Source: Erythrobacter sp. SDW2 (GTDB taxonomy: Bacteria; Pseudomonadota; Alphaproteobacteria; Sphingomonadales; Sphingomonadaceae). From it: a DNA stretch of 64,000 nucleotides. Below the pieces are notes generated by a model that ran no database searches, was not told the origin of the DNA, and saw nothing but the letters and a program-made list of their open reading frames with translations. The stretch covers positions 1,116,001 through 1,180,000 of the forward strand of contig NZ_CP090370.1 of assembly GCF_021431965.1 (NCBI RefSeq), read 5' to 3'. The position numbers and the translations under genes were made by a program. Positions 27,668 through 36,403 of the stretch are shown here, piece by piece; the first letter of the stretch is position 1, and each line of letters opens with the position of its first letter.

Positions 27668-30600
27668 ATGGAGAGCTTGGGGCCTTGGCGTTTCGCGATT
27701 GATCGCGGGGGGACCTTTACCGACGTCGTAGCGGTAACCCCGCGCGGGCGGCTGGTAACGGACAAGCTGCTGTCGGAGAACCCCGGCCGGTACGATGACG
27801 CCGCCAGCGAAGCCGTCCGCCGCTTGATGGCGGCCCATGGCGCAGGGCCGATTGCGGAGCTGCGCATCGGGACCACGGTCGCCACCAATGCCCTGCTCGA
27901 ACGCAAGGGCGAGCGGCTGGCGCTGGCGATCACGCAGGGCTTCGGCGATGCGCTGCGGATCGGGACTCAGGCGCGGCCCGAAATCTTCGCCCGGCATATC
28001 ATCCTGCCCGAGCAACTGCCCGAAAAAGTGGTCGAAATCGCCGAGCGCGTGGCGGTCGATGGCGAAGTGCTGTTGCCGCTCGACGAAGATGCGGCGCGGG
28101 CGCAATTCGCGGCGCTGAAGAGCGATGGCTTCGATGCCGTTGCCATCGTTCTGATTCATGGCTGGCACCATTCCGCGCATGAGGCGAAATTGGGGGCCAT
28201 AGCGCGTGAGTTGGGCTTCGCGCAGGTCAGCGTCAGCCATGAAGTCGCGCCGCTGATACGTCTGATCCCGCGCGGTGATACCACGGTAGTCGACGGCTAT
28301 CTTTCGCCGGTGCTGGGTCGCTATGTTGCCGGACTGCAAGCGAACCTGCCGCCGCATGAGCGGCTGTTCTTCATGCAGTCCAACGGTGGGCTGGCCCATG
28401 CCGGATCGTTCCGTGGCAAGGATGCGATCCTGTCGGGTCCGGCGGGCGGGGTGGTCGGCATGGTGGCGGCGAGTGCGCCGCTCGGTTTCAACAAGCTGAT
28501 CGGCTTCGACATGGGCGGGACCAGCACCGATGTCGCACATTATGCCGGCGAATACGAGCTGACCGGTGACAGCATTGTCGCAGGAGTCCGCGTCGCCGCG
28601 CCGATGATGCAAATCCACACCGTGGCGGCGGGCGGCGGTTCGATCTGCCGCTTCGACGGCACCCGCTTCCGCGTCGGGCCGGAGAGCGCCGGGGCCGATC
28701 CGGGGCCGGCCTGCTATCGCAAGGGTGGGCCGCTGACGGTGACGGACTGCAATCTGTTCCTGGGGCGGATCGACCCGGCGCTGTTCCCGGCGGTGTTCGG
28801 GCCCGGCGGTGACGAGCGGCTCGATCCGGCGGCATCGCGGGCAAGGCTCGAAGCGGTCGCAGACTCGCTGCCCAACACCATGACTCTGGAACAGATTGCC
28901 GAAGGCTTCCTCGCCATCGCGGTCGACAACATGGCCAACGCCATCCGCAAGATCAGCGTCGCGCGCGGGCATGACGTGACGCGATATGCACTGGCCTGCT
29001 TTGGCGGGGCTGGGGGGCAGCACGCTTGCCGCGTCGCCGATGCGCTGGGGATGTCGACCGTGCTGGTGCACCCGCTGGCGGGCATGCTCAGTGCCTATGG
29101 CATCGGCATCGCCCCGGTGAAGGCGATCCGCGAACAGAGCGTGGTGCAGCCTTTGGGAGCGGACTACTCTGCAGTGCTCGAAGCGCTGGAGGCGCAGGTC
29201 CATGCCGCCATGGCGGAACACGGGCTTGACGCCGCGCAGGTCGATCTCGCCCGCCGCGCCCGGTTGCGGCTTGCCGGCAGTGACAGCACGCTGACGCTCG
29301 ACCTCGATGACGATACCGCGCTTGCGGAGCAGTTCCGCGCCGAGCACCGCCGCCGCTTCGGCTATTCCGATGCCGAGGGGCAGATCATCGTCGAGGCCCT
29401 GAGTGTCGAGGCAAGCGGCTTGCCGGGCGCGTTCGATGCCGATGCGCTGGTGCTGGACGAAGGGAGTGTCGCGGCTTCGGGCGAGTGGCCGGTGTTCCAG
29501 CGCGGCCAGATCGGCGAGCCGGTCCCTGGACCCGCTCTGGTAGTCGATCCCGGTTCCACCACCGTCATCGAACCGGGCTGGTCGGCGTCACGTGCAAGGG
29601 ACAACAGCCTGGTTCTCATTCGCACCACGCCGCTCGAGCGTGCCCATGCCGATGGCACGGCGGTCGATCCCGTCCGGCTTGAGATCTTCAACAATCTGTT
29701 CATGGCGATTGCCGAAGAGATGGGCGTGGTGCTGCAATCGACAGCCACGTCGGTGAACATCAAGGAGCGGCTCGATTTCTCCTGCGCGCTGTTCGATGCC
29801 GGGGGCGCGCTGATCGCCAATGCGCCGCATATCCCGGTGCACCTCGGCAGCATGGCCGACAGTATCCGGCGTATCCTGGAGGCACGAGGCGATGGAGCGG
29901 ACGGGCGCGGGATCCGGCGCGGCGATGCTTATGTCCTCAATGATCCCTATCGCGGCGGGACGCATTTGCCCGATATTACCGTGATCGTGCCGGTGTTCTA
30001 TTCTGACGTACGCGAAGCGCCCGACGCCTTCGTCGCGGCCCGCGGGCACCATGCCGATATCGGCGGGATCGCTCCAGGCTCGATGCCGCCCGAAAGCGCG
30101 ACCATCGAGGAGGAGGGCGTGCTGCTCGACAATCTGCTGATGGTCGATGAAGGCACTTTCCGCGAGGCTGAAATCCGCTCCGCACTGGCGTCAGGCCCAT
30201 GGCCCACGCGCAAGCCCGACCGCAACCTGTCCGACCTGCGGGCGCAAGTCGCGGCCTGCACGCGCGGTGCGGAACTCCTGACCGGGGCCGCGCGCGACAA
30301 TGGCGGGGACGTTATCGCCGCCTACATGCGCCACGTCCTTGCCAATGCCGAGGAGAGCGTACGCCGACTGCTTGACCGGCTCGAGGACGGGGAGTTCACC
30401 TGCGCGATGGACAATGGCGCGCAGGTGACGGTCGGCATCCGCATCGACCGCGGGAGCCGCTCCGCCGTGTTCGACTTCACCGGCACCAGCGCGCAGCAAC
30501 CCAACAATTTCAACGCCCCGCGCTCCATCGCCCGCGCGGCCTCGCTCTACGTGCTGCGTACGCTGATCGACGATGCGATCCCGATGAACGACGGCTGCCT

Positions 30601-31264
30601 GCGCCCGGTCGAACTGGTGGTGCCTGAGGGCTCGATGCTTAATCCGGCGCCGCCTGCGGCGGTCGTGGCGGGCAATGTCGAGACCAGCCAGGTCATCACC
30701 GATGCGCTGTTCGCCGCCACCGGCAAGCTCGCGCCGAGCCAGGGGACGATGAACAACTTTACCTTCGGAAATGCGGCGCACCAGTATTACGAGACGATTT
30801 GCGGCGGCTCTGGCGCGGGGCCGGACCATGACGGGACCAGCGCGGTGCAGACGCATATGACCAACAGCCGCCTGACCGATCCCGAGATATTGGAGACTCG
30901 CCTGCCGGTTCGGCTCGACAAGTTCGCCATAAGGCGCGGGTCGGGCGGCGAGGGCAGGCATTGCGGCGGCGACGGGGTCGAGCGGCGGATCACCTTCCTT
31001 GAACCGATGCGCGCCAACATTCTCGCCAACCGCCGCGCCATCGCGCCGAGCGGGCTGGCAGGCGGCGGCGACGCGCTGCCGGGCCGCAACTGGGTCGAGC
31101 GGGTCGATGGCACTATCGAGGAATTGAGTGCCACCGCCTCGGCGCAGATGCAGCCGGGCGACGCGTTCGTGGTCCTGACGCCGGGTGGCGGCGGATTTGG
31201 AATTCCTCCCCAGAATGGGGAGGGGGACCATTCGAAGAACGGTGGAGGGGCGGATAATGCGTGA
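27668..31264 (+). CDS. 5-oxoprolinase/hydantoinase, fused A and B subunits
   Basis: 1198 aa, close to eukaryotic 5-oxoprolinase (about 1290). The N-terminal HyuA half shows FAIDRGGTFTDVVAVTPRGR, LRIGTTVATNALLERKGER, ILSGPAGGVVGM and GFDMGGTSTDVA, the actin-like ATP-binding fold. The HyuB half begins at about residue 660 (RLEIFNNLFMAIAEEMGVVL, then INIKERLDFSCALFD-like). The expected reaction is ATP-dependent opening of 5-oxo-L-proline to glutamate; hydantoin substrates cannot be excluded. Downstream DUF969, DUF979 and DUF2891 genes fit a pyroglutamate-use operon. The last 20 codons (GIPPQNGEGDHSKNGGGADN) come from a palindromic repeat, so the native C-terminus has been replaced or extended. 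Confidence 0.9.
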   Translation: MESLGPWRFAIDRGGTFTDVVAVTPRGRLVTDKLLSENPGRYDDAASEAVRRLMAAHGAGPIAELRIGTTVATNALLERKGERLALAITQGFGDALRIGTQARPEIFARHIILPEQLPEKVVEIAERVAVDGEVLLPLDEDAARAQFAALKSDGFDAVAIVLIHGWHHSAHEAKLGAIARELGFAQVSVSHEVAPLIRLIPRGDTTVVDGYLSPVLGRYVAGLQANLPPHERLFFMQSNGGLAHAGSFRGKDAILSGPAGGVVGMVAASAPLGFNKLIGFDMGGTSTDVAHYAGEYELTGDSIVAGVRVAAPMMQIHTVAAGGGSICRFDGTRFRVGPESAGADPGPACYRKGGPLTVTDCNLFLGRIDPALFPAVFGPGGDERLDPAASRARLEAVADSLPNTMTLEQIAEGFLAIAVDNMANAIRKISVARGHDVTRYALACFGGAGGQHACRVADALGMSTVLVHPLAGMLSAYGIGIAPVKAIREQSVVQPLGADYSAVLEALEAQVHAAMAEHGLDAAQVDLARRARLRLAGSDSTLTLDLDDDTALAEQFRAEHRRRFGYSDAEGQIIVEALSVEASGLPGAFDADALVLDEGSVAASGEWPVFQRGQIGEPVPGPALVVDPGSTTVIEPGWSASRARDNSLVLIRTTPLERAHADGTAVDPVRLEIFNNLFMAIAEEMGVVLQSTATSVNIKERLDFSCALFDAGGALIANAPHIPVHLGSMADSIRRILEARGDGADGRGIRRGDAYVLNDPYRGGTHLPDITVIVPVFYSDVREAPDAFVAARGHHADIGGIAPGSMPPESATIEEEGVLLDNLLMVDEGTFREAEIRSALASGPWPTRKPDRNLSDLRAQVAACTRGAELLTGAARDNGGDVIAAYMRHVLANAEESVRRLLDRLEDGEFTCAMDNGAQVTVGIRIDRGSRSAVFDFTGTSAQQPNNFNAPRSIARAASLYVLRTLIDDAIPMNDGCLRPVELVVPEGSMLNPAPPAAVVAGNVETSQVITDALFAATGKLAPSQGTMNNFTFGNAAHQYYETICGGSGAGPDHDGTSAVQTHMTNSRLTDPEILETRLPVRLDKFAIRRGSGGEGRHCGGDGVERRITFLEPMRANILANRRAIAPSGLAGGGDALPGRNWVERVDGTIEELSATASAQMQPGDAFVVLTPGGGGFGIPPQNGEGDHSKNGGGADNA

Positions 31265-31349
31265 ATGCACGCATAGTGCCGGGTGGATGGCGGCTCGCCC
31301 CTCCACCCCGAGCCTGCGGCTCGCGGTCCCCCTCCCCGGTTCGGGGAGG
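31205..31349. repeat. Palindromic repeat element, copy 1
   Basis: About 145 bp with near-perfect 25-bp terminal inverted repeats: left arm 31205-31229 (CCTCCCC...GGGGAGGGGGACC) and right arm 31325-31349 (GGTCCCCCTCCCC...GGGGAGG), each itself a small palindrome. An inner 12-bp inverted repeat (GGTGGAGGGGCG at 31241-31252, its complement at 31296-31307) makes a cruciform or long hairpin likely in RNA. It overlaps the oxoprolinase 3' end, and its right end supplies GGGGAGGA as ribosome-binding site for the ATG at 31355. No transposase is present. It is homologous to the copy at 32018. Confidence 0.9.
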
Positions 31350-31354
31350 AAAGC

Positions 31355-32134
31355 ATGAACTACTGGCCGCTGGCGGGGATCGCCATTGTCGTGGTCGGCT
31401 TTGCCTTGCGGTTCAATCCGCTGCTGGTGGTGGTCAGCGCCGCTGTGGCGACCGGCCTGCTCGCCGGTCTCGATATCGTCGCGGTGGTCGAAGCGCTGGG
31501 CAAGGCGTTCAACGACAACCGCTACATCTCCGTCACCTGGATCATCCTGCCGGTGATCGGGCTGCTGGAGCGATACGGCTTGCAGCAACGTGCACGGGCG
31601 GTGATCGAGACCATGCGCGGGGCGACCATGGGGCGGCTGCTGGTGGCCTATCTGGCCTTTCGCCAGATTACGGCTGCCATCGGCATGAAGGATATCGGCG
31701 GTCACCCGCAGGCGGTCCGCCCGCTGGTCGCGCCAATGGCCGAAGCCGCGGCGGAAAAGACCCACGGCACGCTGCCCGAGGACGAGCGCCAGAAAGTGCT
31801 CGCCATGGCCGCGGCGACCGACAATGTCGGGCTGTTCTTCGGCGAGGATATCTTCTTCGCCATAGCCTCGATCCTGCTGATCCAGGGCGTGTTCGAAAGC
31901 GCGGGCTATCCGCTCACCCCGCTGCAGCTGTCGGTCTGGGCTATCCCGACCGCGATCTGTGCCTTCCTGATCCACGGCTGGCGCATCACCGCGATGGACC
32001 GCCGATTGGGGAGAATTCCTCCCCTGACCGGGGAGGGGGACCATGCAAAGCATGGTGGAGGGGCGGCAGATCTCGCAAGGCCTCTCCACCCCTCGCTGCG
32101 CGAGCGGTCCCCCTCTCCCAAGGGAGAGGAATGA
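31355..32134 (+). CDS. DUF969 family membrane protein
   Basis: 259 aa from the ATG at 31355. The N-terminus has hydrophobic helices (YWPLAGIAIVVVGFALRFNP, LLVVVSAAVATGLLAGLDIV) and the family block YISVTWIILPVIGLLERYGL, then AYLAFRQITAAIGM and ATDNVGLFFGEDIFFAIASI. DUF969 and DUF979 proteins occur as adjacent pairs and are thought to form a two-part permease. Their frequent proximity to pyrrolidone-carboxylate enzymes points to 5-oxoproline transport, which is inference. The last 40 or so residues from RIPPLTGEGDHAKHGGGA onward are encoded by the second palindromic element and are hydrophilic, unlike the rest of the protein. Confidence 0.85.
   Translation: MNYWPLAGIAIVVVGFALRFNPLLVVVSAAVATGLLAGLDIVAVVEALGKAFNDNRYISVTWIILPVIGLLERYGLQQRARAVIETMRGATMGRLLVAYLAFRQITAAIGMKDIGGHPQAVRPLVAPMAEAAAEKTHGTLPEDERQKVLAMAAATDNVGLFFGEDIFFAIASILLIQGVFESAGYPLTPLQLSVWAIPTAICAFLIHGWRITAMDRRLGRIPPLTGEGDHAKHGGGAADLARPLHPSLRERSPSPKGEE
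32018..32129. repeat. Palindromic repeat element, copy 2 (inside DUF969 3' end)
   Basis: About 112 bp with the same arms as copy 1: 32018-32042 (CCTCCCC...GGGGAGGGGGACC) and 32106-32129 (GGTCCCCCTCTCC...GGAGAGG). It lies wholly within the DUF969 reading frame, in the same orientation and phase as copy 1, so both give I-P-P-x-x-G-E-G-D-H-x-K-x-G-G-G-A. Its right end (GGGAGAGGA) is the ribosome-binding site for the DUF979 gene. Confidence 0.9.
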
Positions 32135-33084
32135 TGATCACCTACGAATGGCTCTATATCCTCGCCGGGATGTTCTTCGCTGCTTGGTCACTGCTGAGCC
32201 TGCGGGACAAACGCTGGGGCAACGCCGCCTTCTGGGGCGTGCTGGCGGCGAGTTTTTTCCTCGGCAGCCATATCGGTGATTTCGCCAATGGGGTGCTGGT
32301 GCTTGCCTTGGTCGGCATTGCCGGGTTCGGTGGGCTGAGGCGGAGCGATCCGCAGACGACGACGGCGGAGGAGCGCTTCAACTTCTCGGCGTTGCTCGGT
32401 AACAGGCTGTTCCTGCCCGCGCTGATCGTGCCAATCACGGCGGTCGCGGGCACGCTGCTCTATAACTACACTCCGCTCAAGGAAACGGGTCTGTTCGAGG
32501 AGCGGCGTGAAACGCTGCTGCTCTTCGCCGTCGGCGTGCTGCTGGCCCTGGCCTATGCCTGTGCATGGCTCAGGCCGCCCGCGCTCGCGCCGATGCAGGA
32601 AGGACGGCGGCTGCTCGATTCCATCGGCTGGGCCGCGATCCTGCCGCAGATGCTGGCGGCGCTCGGCGCGGTCTTTGCATTGGCCGGCGTCGGTGACGTG
32701 ATCGGCGCGCTGGCAGGGAACATCATCCCGCAAGGCAATGTGCTGGTGGCGGTGGTGGTTTATGCGCTGGGCATGGCGCTCTTCACCATCATCATGGGCA
32801 ACGCCTTTGCCGCGTTCCCGGTGATGGCGGCCGCGATCGGCATCCCGCTGCTGGTCGAGGGCTATGGCGGCAACCCGGCGGTGATCGGGGCAGTGGGCAT
32901 GCTGGCGGGTTTCTGCGGCACGCTGATGACCCCGATGGCGGCGAACTTCAACATCGTCCCCGCCGCCTTGCTGGAGCTCAAGGATCAGAACGGGGTGATC
33001 CGCCAGCAGATCGGTACCGCAGTGCCGTTGTGGGTCTGCAACGTCGCGATCATCTATGTCGGGGCGTTCCTGCTGTGGAATTGA
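32131..33084 (+). CDS. DUF979 family membrane protein
   Basis: 317 aa. Tandem ATGs at 32131 and 32134 overlap the DUF969 stop; the second is better spaced from GGGAGAGGA. Typical DUF979 features are the start ITYEWLYILAGMFFAAWSL, then SHIGDFANGVLVLALVG, and the conserved IIMGNAFAAFPVMAAAIGIP and FCGTLMTPMAANFNIVPAAL blocks. About nine hydrophobic helices are visible. With the DUF969 protein it probably forms a transporter; the linked 5-oxoprolinase makes pyroglutamate the best substrate guess. The N-terminus (AAWSLLSLRDKRWGNAAFWG) and spacing are intact, so insertion of the repeat just upstream has not damaged this gene. Confidence 0.85.
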   Translation: MMITYEWLYILAGMFFAAWSLLSLRDKRWGNAAFWGVLAASFFLGSHIGDFANGVLVLALVGIAGFGGLRRSDPQTTTAEERFNFSALLGNRLFLPALIVPITAVAGTLLYNYTPLKETGLFEERRETLLLFAVGVLLALAYACAWLRPPALAPMQEGRRLLDSIGWAAILPQMLAALGAVFALAGVGDVIGALAGNIIPQGNVLVAVVVYALGMALFTIIMGNAFAAFPVMAAAIGIPLLVEGYGGNPAVIGAVGMLAGFCGTLMTPMAANFNIVPAALLELKDQNGVIRQQIGTAVPLWVCNVAIIYVGAFLLWN

Positions 33085-34085
33085 CGGAAGAGATCGCAGG
33101 CAACTTCGCCCGGATCGCGCTGGGGCATGTCGCGCGGCCGTACCCGTACAAGGATGACCACGTCTTCGAGAGCGAGCAGGATGTCCGCGCCCCGCGCGCA
33201 GCACATCCGGTATTCTTCGGCAGCTTCGACTGGCACAGCTGCGTCCACGGCTGGTGGACCCTGCTGACGCTACGGCGGCTCTTTCCGGATATGCCCGAAG
33301 CGGCACAGATCGAGCAGCTGGCAGAGGCGACCTTCACGGAAGAGAAGCTGGCAGTCGAACTGGCCTATCTCGACCGGCCGACCTCGCGCGGGTTCGAGCG
33401 GCCCTATGGCTGGGGCTGGCTGCTCTATCTCCAACTCGAAGCAGAACGGCACGGCGACCGGCAATGGGGCGAGCGGCTGGCTCCGCTGGCGCAAGCCTTC
33501 GCCGCACGGCTCGGCGATTATCTGCGCGTGCTGACCTATCCGATCACCGTCGGCACGCACTTCAACACCGCCTTCGCGCTGACATTGGCGCGGGCGTGGG
33601 CCGAAGCGCATGATGCCCGGCTGCTCGCCACCATCGACCATTGGGCGCTCACCGCCTTTGCGGGCCGCAGCGACTATCGCGGGTGGGAGCCGGGCGGTGA
33701 TGAGTTCCTCTCGCCCGTCCTCAGCGTGGCGATGCTGATGGGCCGGGTCATGCCGCAGCTGCAATTCGCGCCGTGGTTCGAAGCGCTGGTGCTCGCCAAT
33801 AGCTGGGTCGAGCGTGAGTGCCGCCCGGTCACCGTGTCCGATCGCAGCGACGGCAAGATTGCCCATCTCGACGGGCTCAACCTCAGCCGCGCCTGGTGCC
33901 TGCGCGGCGCTGCCCATGCGCTGGGCGAACATCCGGCCCTGCCGCTGATCGAAGCGCGCGCCACCGAGCATCTCGACGCCGCCATGCCGCATGTGGCGGG
34001 TGACTATATGGGCGAACACTGGCTCGCCAGCTTCGCACTTCTGGCCTTGCTGTCCGCGCTGCCGGGTGACACAGTTGCCGAATAA
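33075..34085 (+). CDS. DUF2891 family protein
   Basis: 336 aa from a GTG at 33075, 10 nt inside the DUF979 gene; a TTG at 33081 is an alternative. The family is recognised from the HPVFFGSFDWHSCVHGWWTL block (about 44-63), ERPYGWGWLLYLQLEAERHG (about 110-129) and GTHFNTAFALTLA. It looks like an all-alpha, soluble, six-hairpin-type protein with many conserved Trp and His residues. No function is established for DUF2891. Its position behind DUF969-DUF979 and the oxoprolinase suggests a part in the same catabolic pathway. Confidence 0.85.
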   Translation: MELTEEIAGNFARIALGHVARPYPYKDDHVFESEQDVRAPRAAHPVFFGSFDWHSCVHGWWTLLTLRRLFPDMPEAAQIEQLAEATFTEEKLAVELAYLDRPTSRGFERPYGWGWLLYLQLEAERHGDRQWGERLAPLAQAFAARLGDYLRVLTYPITVGTHFNTAFALTLARAWAEAHDARLLATIDHWALTAFAGRSDYRGWEPGGDEFLSPVLSVAMLMGRVMPQLQFAPWFEALVLANSWVERECRPVTVSDRSDGKIAHLDGLNLSRAWCLRGAAHALGEHPALPLIEARATEHLDAAMPHVAGDYMGEHWLASFALLALLSALPGDTVAE

Positions 34086-34106
34086 AACCTGTCGGAGAGG
34101 GCAGCC

Positions 34107-35315
34107 ATGAACATCGATTTCGCGCCCGAGCTGGAGGCCTTCCGCGCCGAAGTGGCGGAATTCTTCGCCACCGCGCCGACGCCCGCCATCCGCGAGGCCG
34201 GGCGCAAGACTACCAGTGTCTTCGCGCCGTTCGACCAGTGCATGGAATGGCACCGGATTCTCTATCGCAAGGGCTGGGCCGCGCCGCACTGGCCGGTCGA
34301 ATATGGCGGTACCGGCTGGAGCGTGGAGCAGCGTTTCATCTTCGCCGAGGAATATCGCAAGGCCGACCTGCCGCCGCTGCTGCCGCAGGGCCTCGGCATG
34401 GTCGGGCCGTTGCTGATCGATCTCGGCACGCAGGAACAGCGTGATCGCTACCTGCCCGGTATCCTCAAGGGCGAGGATTTCTGGGCGCAGGGTTACTCCG
34501 AACCCAATGCCGGGTCGGACCTCGCGTCGCTCAGCTGCCGGGCCGAGCGCGACGGGGACGACTACATCATCAACGGCTCCAAGATCTGGACCACTTATGC
34601 CCACCACGCCAATCGCATGTTCATGCTGGTGCGCACCAGCAACGAGGGCAAGAAGCAGCAAGGCATCACTTTCCTGCTGCTCGACCGGTCCGACTATCCG
34701 GGCATGGAAATTCGCCCGATTATCGGCCTCGACGGTTTCCCGGAGCAGTGCGAGGTGTTCTTCACCGACTGCCGCGTGCCGCAATCGGGCCGGGTCGGCG
34801 AGGAGAACGACGGCTGGAGCGTCGCCAAGCACCTGCTCAAGCACGAGCGCGGCGGCGGTTCGGCGGCGAGCCCGACGCTGATGCGCTATCTCGAACGGGC
34901 GCGGCAGGCGGCAGCGGAAACGCCATCGCCGTTCGGCGGGACTATGGCCGAGGACCCGGTGTTCCAGCGCGACTTGGGCGAGCTTGAGGCGGACGTTGCC
35001 TCGATGGCGCATTTCGAGAAGCTGGCGATCAGCGGCCATGAGATCGCCCGCGACCCGGCGTTCCCGTCGATGAACAAGACGATGAATTCGGAGCTGGTCC
35101 AGCGTGCTTCGGTGCTGATGACAAGAGTCTCAGGGCTCGACGGGATGGCGCGGCAGCTTGAAGCGCTGCGGGTCGGCTCGAATATCGCGCCGCTAGGAAG
35201 CGAAATCGACCTGATCTCCATGCCGCTTTACCTCAACAGCCGCGCGACGACGATCTACGCGGGCGCAAACGAGGTCCAGCGCGACCTGATCTCGCGCACC
35301 GTGGTTGGGGGCTGA
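34107..35315 (+). CDS. Acyl-CoA dehydrogenase (large-subunit type)
   Basis: 402 aa with the acyl-CoA dehydrogenase fold: an N-terminal helical domain (HRILYRKGWAAPHWPVEYGG), FAD-contact strands (QGYSEPNAGSDLASLSCRAE, then GSKIWTTYAHHANRMFMLVR), and a C-terminal domain ending YLNSRATTIYAGANEVQRDL. A ribosome-binding site GGAGAGGG stands upstream. It is followed after 4 nt by a second, smaller acyl-CoA dehydrogenase, the arrangement of heteromeric enzymes such as PimC/PimD or the actinobacterial FadE pairs for sterol side chains. The substrate cannot be told from sequence. Confidence 0.88.
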   Translation: MNIDFAPELEAFRAEVAEFFATAPTPAIREAGRKTTSVFAPFDQCMEWHRILYRKGWAAPHWPVEYGGTGWSVEQRFIFAEEYRKADLPPLLPQGLGMVGPLLIDLGTQEQRDRYLPGILKGEDFWAQGYSEPNAGSDLASLSCRAERDGDDYIINGSKIWTTYAHHANRMFMLVRTSNEGKKQQGITFLLLDRSDYPGMEIRPIIGLDGFPEQCEVFFTDCRVPQSGRVGEENDGWSVAKHLLKHERGGGSAASPTLMRYLERARQAAAETPSPFGGTMAEDPVFQRDLGELEADVASMAHFEKLAISGHEIARDPAFPSMNKTMNSELVQRASVLMTRVSGLDGMARQLEALRVGSNIAPLGSEIDLISMPLYLNSRATTIYAGANEVQRDLISRTVVGG

Positions 35316-35319
35316 GGCG

Positions 35320-36399
35320 ATGGATTTCGGCTTTACCGACGAACAGCAGATGCTCCGCGATGGTGTCGCCCGCTATCTGGAGAAGGAATACCACTTCGAC
35401 GCCCGGCAGAAAATCGTGCGCGGTGAAGCGCCATGGTCGGCCGAGGCCTGGGCGCAGTATGCCGAATTCGGCCTGCTGGCATTGCCCATTTCCGAGGACG
35501 CAGGCGGGCTTGGCGGTTCGATCAGCGACTGCGTGGCGGTGGCCGAACTGTTCGGCAAGCATCTGGTGGTCGAACCTTATCTCGGCAGCGTGATGCTGGC
35601 AGGCGCGGCGCTGGCGGTGGGCAACTCCGGTAACGAATGGCTCGACAGGATCATGGCGGGCGAGGCTGTTGCGGCTTTTGCGTTCGAGGAGGGCAAGGGC
35701 ACGCCTTCGCTGGATCACGTCACCATGGTCGCGACAGCACAAGGCGATGGTTTCGCCATAACGGGCGAGAAGCGGTTGGTGCTGGCAGGCAAGCAGGCTG
35801 ACGTTCTGGTTGTTGCCGCACGCAAGGGCGAAGGTGGGCCGGTTGGTCTGTTTTTCGTGCAATCGGATGGCGTCGAGGCGCAGGACTTCACCACCATTGA
35901 CGGGTACAGTGCGGCGCACCTCGCCTTCGAGAACGCCGCTGCCACCCTGCTGACCGAAGACCGCGCCATGATCGACCGCATCATGACCCACGCGATCATC
36001 GTCCAATGCGCCGAAGCGGTCGGGGCGATGGAGGCGCTGCTGGCGATCACCGCCGACTATGCCATGACCCGCAAGCAGTTCGGCACGCCTATTGCCGCGT
36101 TCCAGGTCGTGGCGCATCGCCTCGCCGACATGAAGATCGCCTGCACCAAGGCGCGCGCGACGCTGCTCTACACCACGGCGCTGGCGGAGGCAGGGCAGGT
36201 CGGACCGCGCGAACTGGCGACACTCAAGGGTCAGACCGGCAAGCTTGGCCGCATGGTCGGTGAGGCGGCGATCCAGACCCATGGCGGGGTCGGCATGACC
36301 GACGAACTCAGCGTCAGCCATTATCACAAGCGGCTGCTGGCGCTCGATGCCCGGTTCGGCAGCCACGAATACCACCTGCGCACGCTGGGGGCGCGCTGA
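35320..36399 (+). CDS. Acyl-CoA dehydrogenase (small-subunit type)
   Basis: 359 aa, start ATG at 35320, four bases after the partner's stop. The N-terminus is family-like (DFGFTDEQQMLRDGVARYLE) and the C-terminus has QFGTPIAAFQVVAHRLADMK and ETHGGVGMTDE-like (IQTHGGVGMTDELSVSHYHK). The FAD-binding middle is shorter and more diverged than in the upstream gene, as expected for the partner subunit of an alpha2beta2 acyl-CoA dehydrogenase. The two are almost certainly co-translated. The specific acyl-CoA is unknown; a side-chain or dicarboxylyl-CoA has precedent for such pairs. Confidence 0.85.
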   Translation: MDFGFTDEQQMLRDGVARYLEKEYHFDARQKIVRGEAPWSAEAWAQYAEFGLLALPISEDAGGLGGSISDCVAVAELFGKHLVVEPYLGSVMLAGAALAVGNSGNEWLDRIMAGEAVAAFAFEEGKGTPSLDHVTMVATAQGDGFAITGEKRLVLAGKQADVLVVAARKGEGGPVGLFFVQSDGVEAQDFTTIDGYSAAHLAFENAAATLLTEDRAMIDRIMTHAIIVQCAEAVGAMEALLAITADYAMTRKQFGTPIAAFQVVAHRLADMKIACTKARATLLYTTALAEAGQVGPRELATLKGQTGKLGRMVGEAAIQTHGGVGMTDELSVSHYHKRLLALDARFGSHEYHLRTLGAR

Positions 36400-36403
36400 G
36401 CCG

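Noticed and set aside
31205-32129. Palindromic elements as insertion sequences or a CRISPR
   Set aside because: No transposase, no target-site duplication found by eye, no spacer-repeat regularity; only two copies with inverted arms.
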